Below are positions 44,420 to 53,776 of a DNA stretch of 64,000 bases, piece by piece. Positions within the stretch are counted from its first letter, which is position 1. Every line of letters starts with the position of its first letter. Position numbers and translations under genes: made by a program. The stretch is from Paenibacillus sp. IHBB 10380 (GTDB taxonomy: Bacteria > Bacillota > Bacilli > Paenibacillales > Paenibacillaceae): assembly GCF_000949425.1 (NCBI RefSeq), contig NZ_CP010976.1, positions 2,976,001 through 3,040,000 on the forward strand, read 5' to 3'. The notes beneath the pieces are model-generated. The model saw only the letters and a program-made list of their open reading frames with translations, was not told where the DNA came from and searched no databases.

Positions 44420-44641
44420 GAAAGCATTTTCATTTTACCATATAGCTAGAATCAGAGTCTAAAAAAATCCATTTAATGTTAATAAAGCGGAAGGAGCCTG
44501 GGTTGTGTTTATTTATAAGCTCGCAGGTAATAAATCCCCCTCCGTTTCTATCCTATCTAGTAGGGACTACAATATACTATAGTAAAAAACTGATTCAAAT
44601 GACAACCCTATATAAGCCTATGATATAATAAGGCTTACAAT

Positions 44642-44649
44642 AATTGTTA
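44642..44649. repeat. target-site duplication, left
   Basis: AATTGTTA, identical to 45983-45990 on the other side of the insertion sequence. Confidence 0.9.
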
Positions 44650-45982
44650 GAGAGCGTAAAATATTTTGTGTAAATAGAAAAAGGAAGACCTTTTCTTGTA
44701 GAATTGAGTTACCACACAACAATTCAAAGAGAGGTCTTCCCTATGAATCATTTTACAACAGATTTAGTCCAAGCTCTAGTCACAAAGCAAGATGTAACGG
44801 AAGTATTTCGCAGTCACTTAGAGTCTGCCATGAATCATCTGCTAGAGACGGAGCTTACTGCATTCCTAGACTATGAAAAATATGACCGTATAGGCGTGAA
44901 TTCAGGTAATTCTCGAAACGGTGGCTACTGCCGAACGCTTCATACCGAGTATGGGGACCTGCAGTTAAACATTCCCCGAGATCGTAATGGAGAGTTTAAG
45001 CAACAGACCGTAGCACCGTATAAACGCTCGAATGACACGCTAGAATCCTTCGTCATTCACATGTTTCAAAAGGGCGTAACGATGACGGAGATTGCCGACC
45101 TAATCGAGAAAATGTATGGTCACCATTACACGCCACAAACCATATCTAACATGACAAAAGTAATGGTCGAACATGTCGACGCTTTTATGAAACGCCCACT
45201 TGAGAAGCGATATGTATGCGTCTATATCGATGCTACATATATCGCAGTTAAGCGTGAAACTGTATCTAAGGAAGCTGTCTATCTTGCCGTGGGAATTCGT
45301 GAGGATGGTTCTAAGGAAGTACTCGCGTACGCCATTGCACCAACCGAATCAGCGTACATCTGGAAAGAACTGCTCCATGACGTGAAACAGCGTGGTACTG
45401 AACAAATCCTTCTCTTTATCTCCGATGGACTCACAGGTATTGTGAATGCGATTCAGGAGATCTATCCGCAGGCAAAGTACCAAACATGCTGTGTTCATTT
45501 AGCTCGTAATATAGCCCATAAAGTTCGCGTCTCAGATCGAGCAGAGATCTGCGAAGACTTCAAATCCGTCTATCGATCCGATGATGAAGAAGCTGGTAAA
45601 GCAGCTCTAGCAACCTTTTGTGACAAGTGGAGGGCTGCTTATCCTAAGGTCGTTAAATCCCTACAAGAAAATCCCTACATCTTTACGTTTTATAGCTTTC
45701 CAAAGCCTATTTGGAGAAGCATTTATTCGACGAATTTAATCGAATCGTTTAACAAACAGATTAAGAAATACACAAATCGTAAAGAGCAATTCCCCAATGA
45801 AGAAGCACTTGAAAAGTTCTTGGTTTCACAGTTTGAAAGCTATAACCAACGCTTTGCTACACGTTGTCATATTGGTTTTGATCAAGCTCGCTCAGAACTG
45901 CTAGCTATGTTCTCGACCAAAGACTAATCCTAGTTCTTCAAGACAAGGTTATTTTTATTTACACATAAATCTTGACGCTCCC
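44650..45982 (+). mobile_element. IS256-family insertion sequence (complete)
   Basis: 1333 bp. Ends are imperfect inverted repeats: left GAGAGCGTAAAATATTTTGT, right (complement) GGGAGCGTCAAGATTTATGT, both continuing GTAAATA. The single transposase frame is intact. Flanking 8-bp direct repeats AATTGTTA show that this copy arrived by transposition and has not rearranged since. Confidence 0.93.
44743..45927 (+). CDS. IS256 family transposase
   Basis: 394 residues from the ATG at 44743 with GAGAGG eight bases upstream. Mutator-type DDE enzyme: first aspartate in VYIDATYIAVKRE (about 163), second in FISDGLTGI with the nearby CCVHLARN (C/D-x2-H) motif, and glutamate in STNLIESFNKQIKKYTNRK. Complete length for the family, so probably active. 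Confidence 0.95.
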   Translation: MNHFTTDLVQALVTKQDVTEVFRSHLESAMNHLLETELTAFLDYEKYDRIGVNSGNSRNGGYCRTLHTEYGDLQLNIPRDRNGEFKQQTVAPYKRSNDTLESFVIHMFQKGVTMTEIADLIEKMYGHHYTPQTISNMTKVMVEHVDAFMKRPLEKRYVCVYIDATYIAVKRETVSKEAVYLAVGIREDGSKEVLAYAIAPTESAYIWKELLHDVKQRGTEQILLFISDGLTGIVNAIQEIYPQAKYQTCCVHLARNIAHKVRVSDRAEICEDFKSVYRSDDEEAGKAALATFCDKWRAAYPKVVKSLQENPYIFTFYSFPKPIWRSIYSTNLIESFNKQIKKYTNRKEQFPNEEALEKFLVSQFESYNQRFATRCHIGFDQARSELLAMFSTKD

Positions 45983-45990
45983 AATTGTTA
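45983..45990. repeat. target-site duplication, right
   Basis: AATTGTTA, matching the left copy exactly. Confidence 0.9.
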
Positions 45991-46010
45991 TCTAACGGAG
46001 CTACTTATAC

Positions 46011-46110
46011 ATGACGAATTAATCTAGAAGAAACGTCGGTATATTTGCACATGTAGATGCGGGAAAGACGACAACGACCGAGCATATGCTATACACGAGC
46101 GAGCCTTATC
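46011..46110 (+). pseudogene. N-terminal remnant of a translational GTPase (Tet/EF-G type)
   Basis: After ATG ACG AAT there is a stop (TAA at 46020), then the frame continues [20 protein letters not shown] and HMLYTSE before homology ends. This is the first 30 residues of a translation-factor GTPase with its P-loop AHVDAGKTT, closest in style to ribosomal-protection (Tet) proteins, with EF-G also possible. CGGAG lies upstream. The rest is deleted. The insertion sequence sits 20 bases before the start, in what would have been the promoter. Confidence 0.8.
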
Positions 46111-46159
46111 TCAACTGTAATCGAAAGCATGCTTACTAATCTCATTTTGGAGGTAATTT

Positions 46160-46828
46160 ATGAAATTTATTGGTTTTTTTCTATTATGGCGAATATTAGG
46201 GAATCCATTTCTCGCACTACTTGTTATTGTTGTAGTAGTCTATCTACTGGATCGCCGTTATGTTGGGGTGTTTCCCAGTATCACAAAGCCCTTTAAACGG
46301 ATGAGTAAAATTTCAAAGCTACGTAGTGAAATTGCTCTAAATTACAACGACGTATCTTCTAAATATGAGCTAGCACGTCTACTCATGGAGCGTAAAAAAT
46401 ACAAAGAAGCACTAGCCATTTTGGAGATGATTCAAGAACCCTACGAACAATCTGCTGAATATTGGAGTGACCTAGGCACAGTGTTGTTAAAGCTAGGCTC
46501 TATCGATCGGGGTGAAGCCTACATTCTTAAAGGTCTAGATATTAATCCTAGAGTCAAATATGGAGAGCCGTATCTCAGACTAGCAGGAGTGTACCAGAAT
46601 CAAGATCGTGAGAAAGCTCAGCATTATGTGCGGCAATTCCAAACGATTCACTCTTCTTCAAGCGAAGCTTGTTATCTGTTAGGTATGATGTATAAGGCAT
46701 TAGATCGAAAAGAAGATGCCAAATCTGCATTTCAAGAATCTATTGATATCTATCGCACGCTACCGAAGTACAAAAAACGTCAAGAACGCAAGTGGGCTGT
46801 CCGCAGTCTTTTGAGAAAAATGACCTAG
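46160..46828 (+). CDS. membrane-anchored TPR protein
   Basis: 222 residues, ATG after GGAGG. One N-terminal membrane segment (NPFLALLVIVVVVYLLDRRY) places the rest on one membrane face. Residues 60-205 contain tetratricopeptide repeats (KYELARLLMERKKYKEALAILE; AEYWSDLGTVLLKLGSIDRGEAYILKGLDINP; EACYLLGMMYKALDRKEDAKSAFQES). Partner unknown. It is convergent with the SGNH hydrolase. Confidence 0.88.
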   Translation: MKFIGFFLLWRILGNPFLALLVIVVVVYLLDRRYVGVFPSITKPFKRMSKISKLRSEIALNYNDVSSKYELARLLMERKKYKEALAILEMIQEPYEQSAEYWSDLGTVLLKLGSIDRGEAYILKGLDINPRVKYGEPYLRLAGVYQNQDREKAQHYVRQFQTIHSSSSEACYLLGMMYKALDRKEDAKSAFQESIDIYRTLPKYKKRQERKWAVRSLLRKMT

Positions 46829-46857
46829 AGATCTGGAGTTCCAAAAAAATAGACCCT

Positions 46858-47484
46858 TCAGCCCAGCGGTCTATATTCTAAACGATTTAATTGATCTGCG
46901 ATGATACGATAGCCACGACTATTAGGGTGAACATGATCTAGCGATAATAACTCTCTCTCTCTCCCATGAAAAAGCGGGTATATATTAGCCACTGCTAACG
47001 TCCTACTCTGATAGCGCTCGATATATTGATTGAACTGTTGAACATAATATGACGCCTCTACTACTTGGGGAAGTGGGTTATATAAACCGATGACACGAAT
47101 AATATAGGACTGGTTCGTGTTCCTCTTGATGTGATACAACCCTTTGATGATACGCCCGAAATTCGCCTGACACTCAGAAAGTGCTTTATTGAAGTGTTGT
47201 GATGTAGCACCCAGTAATTTAGCCGCTCTAATTAAGTCATTACCACCGATCGACAATGTAATGATATCTGAGCGTTGTAACGATTGCCGGAAAGATAAGT
47301 TTCGGCTTATAAGATCATATTGCCCCTGAGTAGTTAATCCATTGATTCCCAAGTTATCACAAGCTACAAAAGTCTGAAAATGATACTCTGCAAGTCTTCG
47401 ATACACCGGCACGAAACCATTGCCCGGCAAAGCACCATAACCAACGGTTAAAGAATCACCTATAGCTGTGTAATGGTATACCAT
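46858..47484 (-). CDS. SGNH/GDSL lipase-like hydrolase
   Basis: 208 residues. AIGDSLTVGYG (serine 11), LGINGLTTQG, IGGNDLIRAAK and DHVHPNSRGYRIIAD give all SGNH blocks. It resembles YpmR-type lipases but lacks the signal peptide of those proteins. Esterase with unknown substrate. Confidence 0.9.
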   Translation of the reverse strand: MVYHYTAIGDSLTVGYGALPGNGFVPVYRRLAEYHFQTFVACDNLGINGLTTQGQYDLISRNLSFRQSLQRSDIITLSIGGNDLIRAAKLLGATSQHFNKALSECQANFGRIIKGLYHIKRNTNQSYIIRVIGLYNPLPQVVEASYYVQQFNQYIERYQSRTLAVANIYPLFHGRERELLSLDHVHPNSRGYRIIADQLNRLEYRPLG

Positions 47485-47611
47485 TTACCTCAACCTCCTG
47501 AATTGATATCTCGCTCTTTCAGTTATCTAAACCTTCCACTACTAATTTATGAATATAAGATCTATCTCGTCACGGACAATGGACATCATAGAACCCCTTA
47601 TTATAAAAATA

Positions 47612-47650
47612 AATAACAAAGAGGCCACCATATCTAACCGGTAGCCTCTT
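47612..47650 (-). terminator. terminator after the MMPL exporter gene
   Basis: Stem AAGAGGC/GCCTCTT extended by ACC/GGT, with TTGTTATTT after it on the minus strand. Confidence 0.75.
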
Positions 47651-47686
47651 CTAATCATCTTTTATCTTGGTCCATTCTATCTAATG

Positions 47687-50600
47687 CTACATATGAATCG
47701 ATCTAGATTCAGATTCGGTACTCTTTTCATGCTTATTGGGGAACGGCCACCAATTGGCCCGACCGAATATTTTCACCATGACAGGCACAAAGAACGGAAG
47801 AATAAGTAGCGAGTATAACCCAAGTCCTACCAGGACAACCGTTGCAATCTGAAGCATCGATAGTACGCCTGATGGATACATAGCAGCGAATGTGCCACTT
47901 AATATAACAGCAGCAGACAAAATAACAGTTCCCATATTCCGCATCGCGTGCAGTATAGCTTCTTGGACATTCCAACTTTTGTTCTCATTAAACCGATCCA
48001 TAAGGAAGATGCTGTAATCAACCCCAAGCGCCATCAACATAACAAATCCAAAGAACGGTGTTACCCAGCTAATGCCAGAGTAGTCAAGCATATTAACGAA
48101 GATTGCCTCTGTCACACCCAAGGCCGTGAAATACGTAAGGACTAACGAACCAATGAGATATATCGGCATTATAATAGATCTCAACATAATAACGAGAATA
48201 ATGAATATTCCTCCAAGCATCAAGATGACCGTTCGCGTGTAATCTGCATTAGATATTTGTTGCAAATCCGCAAAGGTACTTGTCACACCGCTAATCGCGA
48301 TCTCGGCATTTTCTAGCTTAGTCCCTACGACTGCTCTATCTACTGCAGTGCGAATATCTTCTATACTACCGATCGCTTCCGTACCATAAGGATTCTCTGC
48401 AAATATAACATCAATAGTCATAACCTTACGCTGAGGAGATAGATAGGTATCAAATACTTGTGTGAAATCCGCATTCTTCAATACCTCTTCCGGAATATAC
48501 CAACCACTTAGCTCTTGATCCGGAGCATCTTCAATCTGAGTAAGATATTGTTGTGCTGTCGTAATACCACCCGAGATTTGAGATAGTCCTTTAGCACTTT
48601 GATCTAGCCCATCGGTTAATTCGCTAATCTGTCCCGTTAACTGACCAAAGCCATCTTGTAATTGATTCTGTCCACTCTGTAGCTCTGATAGTCCCTTCTC
48701 TATTTGAGGTACTTGATCTACGATTTGCCCTTGACCATCCGCAGCTTGATTTAATCCCGATTGCAGCTTACCAATACCGGTAATAAATTGATCAAATCCT
48801 TTAGAGAGAGCTTTCTGCCCTGCAGACACGCCAGCATAACCTTGATTAGCTTGCTTCAATCCTGCCGTCGCTTGTTCAAGCTGACTGCTAATTTTAATTA
48901 ATCCCGCTGACAGAGCCATAACACCCTTACCGCTCTCCGTTACGGTTCCTTTAATCGTAAGGTAATCTTTGTCCTGTAGCAGCTCTGGATGACTGGCCTC
49001 CAAGCTAGTAAATGATGCTTCCAGTTGGTTCAATCTATGGGCTACACCATTCATTTGCTGTTGAAGTTGTTTCAGACCTCCATCTAGCGCACCTAATCCT
49101 TCACCTATAGTGCCGTAACTAGCTAGTAGCTGTTCGTTTGCTTTTGCCAACTGCACTGCACTTTTCTTAGCCCGTTCTAGGCCCTTCTTCAGTTCCCCAG
49201 CTCCCATAGAGCCATCTTTAATACCCTGTTGAATTTTACTTAGCCCTGTACCAAGCTCACTAATACCATCCTTAAGTTTACCTGTACCCTCAGACAATTT
49301 GCCTGTACTTGCAACGGCCTCTTTCAATTTAGGCTCATTATCACTCAACTGCCGACTTGCATCAGCAAGACCTGTCTGTATCTGATCTATCCCTTTACCA
49401 CCTTCACTTAAACCATCAGACAATGTACCCAGCTGCTTAGGGATTTGGAAATCTTCAATAACATCACCCATAGGACGTGTTAAACTACGTACCCCTGCAA
49501 CACCATTAACCTTCTGCACTTCACGGCTAATTTTCTCAGCAAGAGCCATATATTCCGTAGTATCCATCTTGTCATCATTCTTGATCACAATTTGACCAGG
49601 GAGAGATTCTCCTGGCCCAAAGCTGTCTGAGATAATATTAAAAGCTTCAACGGATTCATACTTATCTCCGATTTCTTCAAGACTGTTGAATGACAGCTTA
49701 CCGTCATACGTTACTAAGAATGGTGTCACGATAATAGCGATAATGAGTAGTGCGGCCCATGGACGCTTAAGAGAGAATGTACCCGCAGCCCCCCATAATT
49801 GATTCTCTTTATGCTCAATCGATTTCTTCATAGGCCAGAATAACTTACGACCTAAGACTGCCATAAAAAAAGGAACAATCGTTACCAAAGCGACCATCAT
49901 GACAGCAATCCCAACAGCTACAGCCACAGCCGATTGATACAATGTAAATTTCGCAAAACCAATGGCCAGAAACCCAACCAGAACGGCAAGACCGGAGAAG
50001 AATACCGTCTTCCCAGCTGTCCGATAAGTCTCTACTATAGCTGTCCCTATATCATCTTGGCGACCTAACTCTTCTTTAAACCGACTGATCAACAAAATAC
50101 AATAATCCGTCCCAATTCCAAACATCACAGCCACCATAAAGATTTGAGTGAATGTAGAGATTGGGAAACCGAACCAATTCACCAAAAAGGCAACAATGGA
50201 TTGGGACGTAATATAACTAATACCAACCGTTAAAAGAGGCACAAACGGTGCGACAAAAGAACGGAAGACGGCAAAAAGTATGATGAGTATGAACACAACC
50301 GTAATATACTCCGATTTCTTTAATCCCTCTTGTGAACTAATGATAGTATCCTCATTGATCTGATCTTTACCTGTCAAATAGTGAGGCACGCTAATAGATT
50401 CTAAAGCTGTATGTAACCCGACCTCTATTTCCTTCATAGATTTAGTACTTAGATCTACCGAAATTGAAGTCATGATGGTATTACCGTTCTTGGCAATTAA
50501 CTTGCTAGCAATCTCAGGTTGTTCAAAAGGATTGACTATAGACTCTATGCTTAGATTTTCCTTATTCTTCTCAAGCTCACCGAACGCCTGCTCAATTTCT

Positions 50601-50854
50601 TTTTTGGCTGAATCATCAAGACCCTTCACATCATGAAATACAAGAGCTATTTGAGTTCCCTGACTACCCCCGCTTTCCTTAGCCACTTCATCCATAATAC
50701 GAGTCGCTTCTGTAGAAGAATACCCATTCGGAACATCGATTTGTCCATTCTCACGGATCAAATCACTTACGGGCGGCGCCGTGAGAACTAACACTACAGT
50801 TGCAATTAGCCATAATACAATAATTCCCCATCTAGCTTTAAGTATGATTTTCAT
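47687..50854 (-). CDS. MMPL/RND family exporter
   Basis: 1055 residues. Two membrane bundles (about 180-365 and 850-1040) each with five or six segments and the RND-type charged motif GTDYCILLISRFKEE and GVDYSIFLMDRFNE. Between them, residues about 470-800 form a very long extracellular domain of repeated G-L/L-x2-G heptads, as in YhgE/Pip proteins. This architecture matches YdfJ/YdgH-like transporters. It starts within the stop of the marR-type gene (ATGA), so it is coupled to and probably repressed by it. Substrate unknown; drugs or lipids are likely. Confidence 0.92.
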   Translation of the reverse strand: MKIILKARWGIIVLWLIATVVLVLTAPPVSDLIRENGQIDVPNGYSSTEATRIMDEVAKESGGSQGTQIALVFHDVKGLDDSAKKEIEQAFGELEKNKENLSIESIVNPFEQPEIASKLIAKNGNTIMTSISVDLSTKSMKEIEVGLHTALESISVPHYLTGKDQINEDTIISSQEGLKKSEYITVVFILIILFAVFRSFVAPFVPLLTVGISYITSQSIVAFLVNWFGFPISTFTQIFMVAVMFGIGTDYCILLISRFKEELGRQDDIGTAIVETYRTAGKTVFFSGLAVLVGFLAIGFAKFTLYQSAVAVAVGIAVMMVALVTIVPFFMAVLGRKLFWPMKKSIEHKENQLWGAAGTFSLKRPWAALLIIAIIVTPFLVTYDGKLSFNSLEEIGDKYESVEAFNIISDSFGPGESLPGQIVIKNDDKMDTTEYMALAEKISREVQKVNGVAGVRSLTRPMGDVIEDFQIPKQLGTLSDGLSEGGKGIDQIQTGLADASRQLSDNEPKLKEAVASTGKLSEGTGKLKDGISELGTGLSKIQQGIKDGSMGAGELKKGLERAKKSAVQLAKANEQLLASYGTIGEGLGALDGGLKQLQQQMNGVAHRLNQLEASFTSLEASHPELLQDKDYLTIKGTVTESGKGVMALSAGLIKISSQLEQATAGLKQANQGYAGVSAGQKALSKGFDQFITGIGKLQSGLNQAADGQGQIVDQVPQIEKGLSELQSGQNQLQDGFGQLTGQISELTDGLDQSAKGLSQISGGITTAQQYLTQIEDAPDQELSGWYIPEEVLKNADFTQVFDTYLSPQRKVMTIDVIFAENPYGTEAIGSIEDIRTAVDRAVVGTKLENAEIAISGVTSTFADLQQISNADYTRTVILMLGGIFIILVIMLRSIIMPIYLIGSLVLTYFTALGVTEAIFVNMLDYSGISWVTPFFGFVMLMALGVDYSIFLMDRFNENKSWNVQEAILHAMRNMGTVILSAAVILSGTFAAMYPSGVLSMLQIATVVLVGLGLYSLLILPFFVPVMVKIFGRANWWPFPNKHEKSTESESRSIHM

Positions 50855-51324
50855 ATTTTCTCATCTCCCCCTGTGTCCTGTACCAAACGGGCCAGCTTTT
50901 CATACAATGTAATAAAAGTCTCAATCTCTTGCTGTGTGAAATGGACAAGATAGTCCCCCACCATTTTTTGTACTTGTTCTTCCGCCTCTGTATAAATCTT
51001 ATGCCCGTGCTCACTTAAAGATAAATAAACTTGACGACGATCGGATTCATCTCTTGTACGCTCAATCATGTCGTGCTCAACAAGACGGTTCGTCATGGCT
51101 GTAATGGAGCTTTTGCCTACATAGAATTGTTCTGCTAACACAGTAGATGTACAATTCTTATCTTCTAAATAAATTAACCGTAAAAGCTGATATTGATCTA
51201 TTGTTAAATCCTGACCAATGACTTCGCTAATTTCTCCATGGAAGCGTTTAGTCATAATCATCGTTGCTGTCATGTATCGTTCGATCCAATGTCTTGGTTG
51301 TTGATGTTCCACTTTGCTGTTCAC
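50851..51324 (-). CDS. MarR family transcriptional regulator
   Basis: 157 residues; GTG at 51324, though its AGAGG site is only one base away, so the GTG at 51312 may be the true start. Winged helix at about 40-105 with CTSTVLAEQFYVGKSSITAMTNRLVEHDMIERTRDESDRRQVYLSLSEHG broken into the usual recognition helix and wing. It is the first gene of a two-gene operon with the MMPL exporter and lies behind a near-perfect 23-bp inverted repeat, the probable autoregulatory operator. Confidence 0.93.
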   Translation of the reverse strand: MNSKVEHQQPRHWIERYMTATMIMTKRFHGEISEVIGQDLTIDQYQLLRLIYLEDKNCTSTVLAEQFYVGKSSITAMTNRLVEHDMIERTRDESDRRQVYLSLSEHGHKIYTEAEEQVQKMVGDYLVHFTQQEIETFITLYEKLARLVQDTGGDEKI

Positions 51325-51343
51325 GCCTCTCTAATCTGTATCG

Positions 51344-51371
51344 TTCATAAATCAAATAGTTCTATTGTCAA
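51344..51371 (-). promoter_or_regulatory. promoter of the marR-MMPL operon
   Basis: Minus-strand TTGACA, 16-base spacer, TATGAA. It lies at the edge of the inverted repeat, so binding there would block RNA polymerase. Confidence 0.6.
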
Positions 51372-51408
51372 ATAGTTCTACAATGAAACTATTTGATAAT
51401 AGAACTAT
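51356..51408. promoter_or_regulatory. 23-bp inverted-repeat operator of MarR-type regulator
   Basis: Left arm 51356-51378 (ATAGTTCTATTGTCAAATAG...) and right arm 51386-51408 match in 21 of 23 positions around a 7-base spacer. Each arm holds two shorter copies of an AACTAT/ATAGTT unit, so up to two or more dimers could bind. Confidence 0.8.
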
Positions 51409-51649
51409 ATTCTAAGTCAGTAGGTGTGTCAATCATAAGTACAGCGATGACAACAACAAAATCACTCACTCATATTCCCGAAGCGGCGAATGCTTTTTCA
51501 TCAAGGCACACCTACCAAGCCACATGATAGTTACTTATAAAGTTTGTGGGTCGTTTTATTTTGATAAACAAAGAGGAATCAACACATTGGGAGGTCCTAA
51601 ACCAGACTTCAACTTCTATTTTTCTCTAATTAAAAGCCAAATCAGCTCA
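51409..51649. other. gap between operator and thiG, no gene seen
   Basis: No frame with a ribosome binding site; the 94-codon plus-strand frame 51524-51808 overlaps thiG and has no site. No clear terminator for the thi operon was found here. Confidence 0.4.
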
Positions 51650-52417
51650 TCAAGTCCGACTCCATCCTTCCATCGGACTGCTAGCCGAAGCGTATCTTTT
51701 CTTCGGAATTCTTCCAGCTTCGAATCCCAGTCTTCCTGCTTCAATTGCAAGCTTCATCGCCAAAGCCATTTTCACCGGATCTCGAGCTCCGGAAACAGCT
51801 GTATTTAGTAATACACCATCGGCTCCAAGCTCCATTGCGAACGCTGCGTCAGCTGGACTCCCAATCCCAGCATCGACAATAACAGGTACTGTTGCCTGCT
51901 CTATAATAAAACTTAAATTTAGTGGATTAATAATGCCCTGGCCCGATCCAATCGGGGATGCGCCTGGCATAATGGCATGAACACCTAAATCCTGTAGTCT
52001 CTTCGCTAACAACACATCATCAGATGTATAAGGAAGTACTATGAACCCTTCAGCAAGTAGCATTTCAGATGCTTTTAACGTCTCAAAAGGGTCTGGTAGT
52101 AATGTCTTAAAATCGCCAATCACTTCAACCTTGATCATGTCACAAAGTCCAGAGGCCTTAGCTAGTCTAGCAATACGAACCGCTTCCTCAGCGGTCTTCG
52201 CCCCAGCTGTATTCGGAAGCAACGTATATTGGCTAATATCCAACATTTCCAGAAAATTAGGCTGAGTCGCCTCAAAAATGTTCATTCTTCTGACCGCAAA
52301 CGTCAATATCTGTGACTCTGATACATTTACCGCTTCCTTCTGAATCTCAAAGCTTGGGAATTTTCCCGTTCCGAGCAATAAGCGTGAGTTGAATTCATAT
52401 GTTCCGATCTTTAACAT
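51650..52417 (-). CDS. thiG: thiazole synthase
   Basis: 255 residues, full length. [18 protein letters not shown] start, Schiff-base lysine in MIKVEVIGD near residue 97, and [26 protein letters not shown] phosphate loop. It joins dehydroglycine, DXP and ThiS thiocarboxylate to make the thiazole phosphate of thiamine. It starts one base after the thiS stop. Confidence 0.97.
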   Translation of the reverse strand: MLKIGTYEFNSRLLLGTGKFPSFEIQKEAVNVSESQILTFAVRRMNIFEATQPNFLEMLDISQYTLLPNTAGAKTAEEAVRIARLAKASGLCDMIKVEVIGDFKTLLPDPFETLKASEMLLAEGFIVLPYTSDDVLLAKRLQDLGVHAIMPGASPIGSGQGIINPLNLSFIIEQATVPVIVDAGIGSPADAAFAMELGADGVLLNTAVSGARDPVKMALAMKLAIEAGRLGFEAGRIPKKRYASASSPMEGWSRT

Positions 52418-52418
52418 G

Positions 52419-52625
52419 TTAGCCGCCCCCTACAAAATGTACGATCTCAACCCGGTCTCCATCCGACAGTAACGTCTCTGAGTGTGAAGATTTCTCCAGA
52501 ATTTGCTGATTACACTCCACAATAACCACTTTATTGTCCAAGCCAAAATGGGTAAGTAAATCTGTGATCGTCGTAACTTGCGTGTCAGGTACTTCCACCT
52601 GTTCTCCATTAATTTGTAGCTTCAT
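52419..52625 (-). CDS. thiS: sulfur carrier protein ThiS
   Basis: 68 residues from the ATG at 52625, which overlaps the thiO stop (ATGA). Ubiquitin-like, ending in the required Gly-Gly (HFVGGG, with one extra glycine) that is thiocarboxylated by ThiF. The longer upstream frame is rejected because it lies inside thiO. Confidence 0.95.
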   Translation of the reverse strand: MKLQINGEQVEVPDTQVTTITDLLTHFGLDNKVVIVECNQQILEKSSHSETLLSDGDRVEIVHFVGGG

Positions 52626-53776
52626 GATGAAGCACCTGCCTTTTCTTGTAAAATGTTCTGATGCCGATGAATTCGATAAGGCTCTAACGAAAGGTGCTTC
52701 TCTGACTTTCCCTCTGCCCAATCTGCAACCAGTTTGCCGGTCATTGGACTTAGCAAGATGCCATTACGATAATGACCCGCAGCTACATATAATCCCTTAC
52801 AAGTCTCATGTTCCCCCAGATAAGGAAAGCCATCAAGAGTCTGTGGACGTAACCCACTCCAAGCTTTCTCCCATTCCGAATCTACAATGCTTGGCACAAG
52901 CCTCTTGGCTGCTTCTAAAAGCGTCGATATTCCGCCTAAGGTGACCTTTCGATCATAACTGTGGCGTTTGCTAGTTGCTCCGACAACGAGCCTTCCACCC
53001 CTTTTCGGAACTAAATAGCATCCATGACTAAAGATCGTTGCAGAAAGTAACGGCTTATGTGTCAGAACAGAGAAGCATTCACCCTTAACCGGATAGATCG
53101 GACAACTCAAGCCAACTTGATCTAGTAGCGGTCCACTCCACGTTCCGGAAGCTATAATGACGCGATCAGAACGAAGTACATCTTCACTTGTGACCACTCC
53201 GCCCACTCGCCCTCGCTCTAGAAGAAGAGACTTCACCTCTGTAAACTCCTTGATGTCTGCACCTATAGTTACTGCCGCTTTGGCATAGGCAAGCGATAGT
53301 TCAGGAGCATCTACTTGCCCATCTCCTTCCACTAACATGGCACCCTGCAGTTCCCTAGAAATCTCTGGCTCTCTCTGAATGACTTGATCCATAGATAGCC
53401 ACTCTGCTTGCTCTCCCACACTTTGTTGAAAAGCAATGGTCCGTTGAAGTGCTTCTACATCTGCGGCTGTTATCCCCACACGAAGTAATCCTTGTCGCTT
53501 AAAGCCTATATCTATGCCGGTTAACGCTTGTAATTCACTCGCTAGCTGAGGAAATAATGCACGACTGGACCTTGCTAAATCGAAGAATGGACCTGCTTCG
53601 TCAATCTCTGCCTGTGCTGCAAGCATCCCTGCTGCCGCAAGCGAGGCTTGTTGCCCTAATCGGTCTCGATCTATAAGAACGACTTTCATTCCTCTGGCAG
53701 ACATGTAATAAGCAATAGAACTGCCTATCACTCCTCCACCCACAATGATGGCATCGCAGAACTTCGACTTCGTCAA
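52622..53776 (-). CDS. thiO: glycine oxidase ThiO
   Basis: 384 residues. FAD-binding motif IIVGGGVIGSSIAYYMSARG near the start, ATG-type second dinucleotide site, and the C-terminal WSGLRPQTLDGFPYLG and GHYRNGILLSP typical of glycine oxidases. It makes the iminoglycine used by ThiG in oxygen-dependent thiazole synthesis. The TTG start overlaps the tenI stop (TTGA) and has GGAGGTG seven bases upstream. Confidence 0.95.
   Translation of the reverse strand: MTKSKFCDAIIVGGGVIGSSIAYYMSARGMKVVLIDRDRLGQQASLAAAGMLAAQAEIDEAGPFFDLARSSRALFPQLASELQALTGIDIGFKRQGLLRVGITAADVEALQRTIAFQQSVGEQAEWLSMDQVIQREPEISRELQGAMLVEGDGQVDAPELSLAYAKAAVTIGADIKEFTEVKSLLLERGRVGGVVTSEDVLRSDRVIIASGTWSGPLLDQVGLSCPIYPVKGECFSVLTHKPLLSATIFSHGCYLVPKRGGRLVVGATSKRHSYDRKVTLGGISTLLEAAKRLVPSIVDSEWEKAWSGLRPQTLDGFPYLGEHETCKGLYVAAGHYRNGILLSPMTGKLVADWAEGKSEKHLSLEPYRIHRHQNILQEKAGASS

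Noticed and set aside
44660..45972. Insertion-sequence ends placed at the inner GTGTAAATA repeats
   Set aside because: No target duplication fits those ends; extending to GAGAGCG/CGCTCCC gives a longer inverted repeat and an exact 8-bp duplication.
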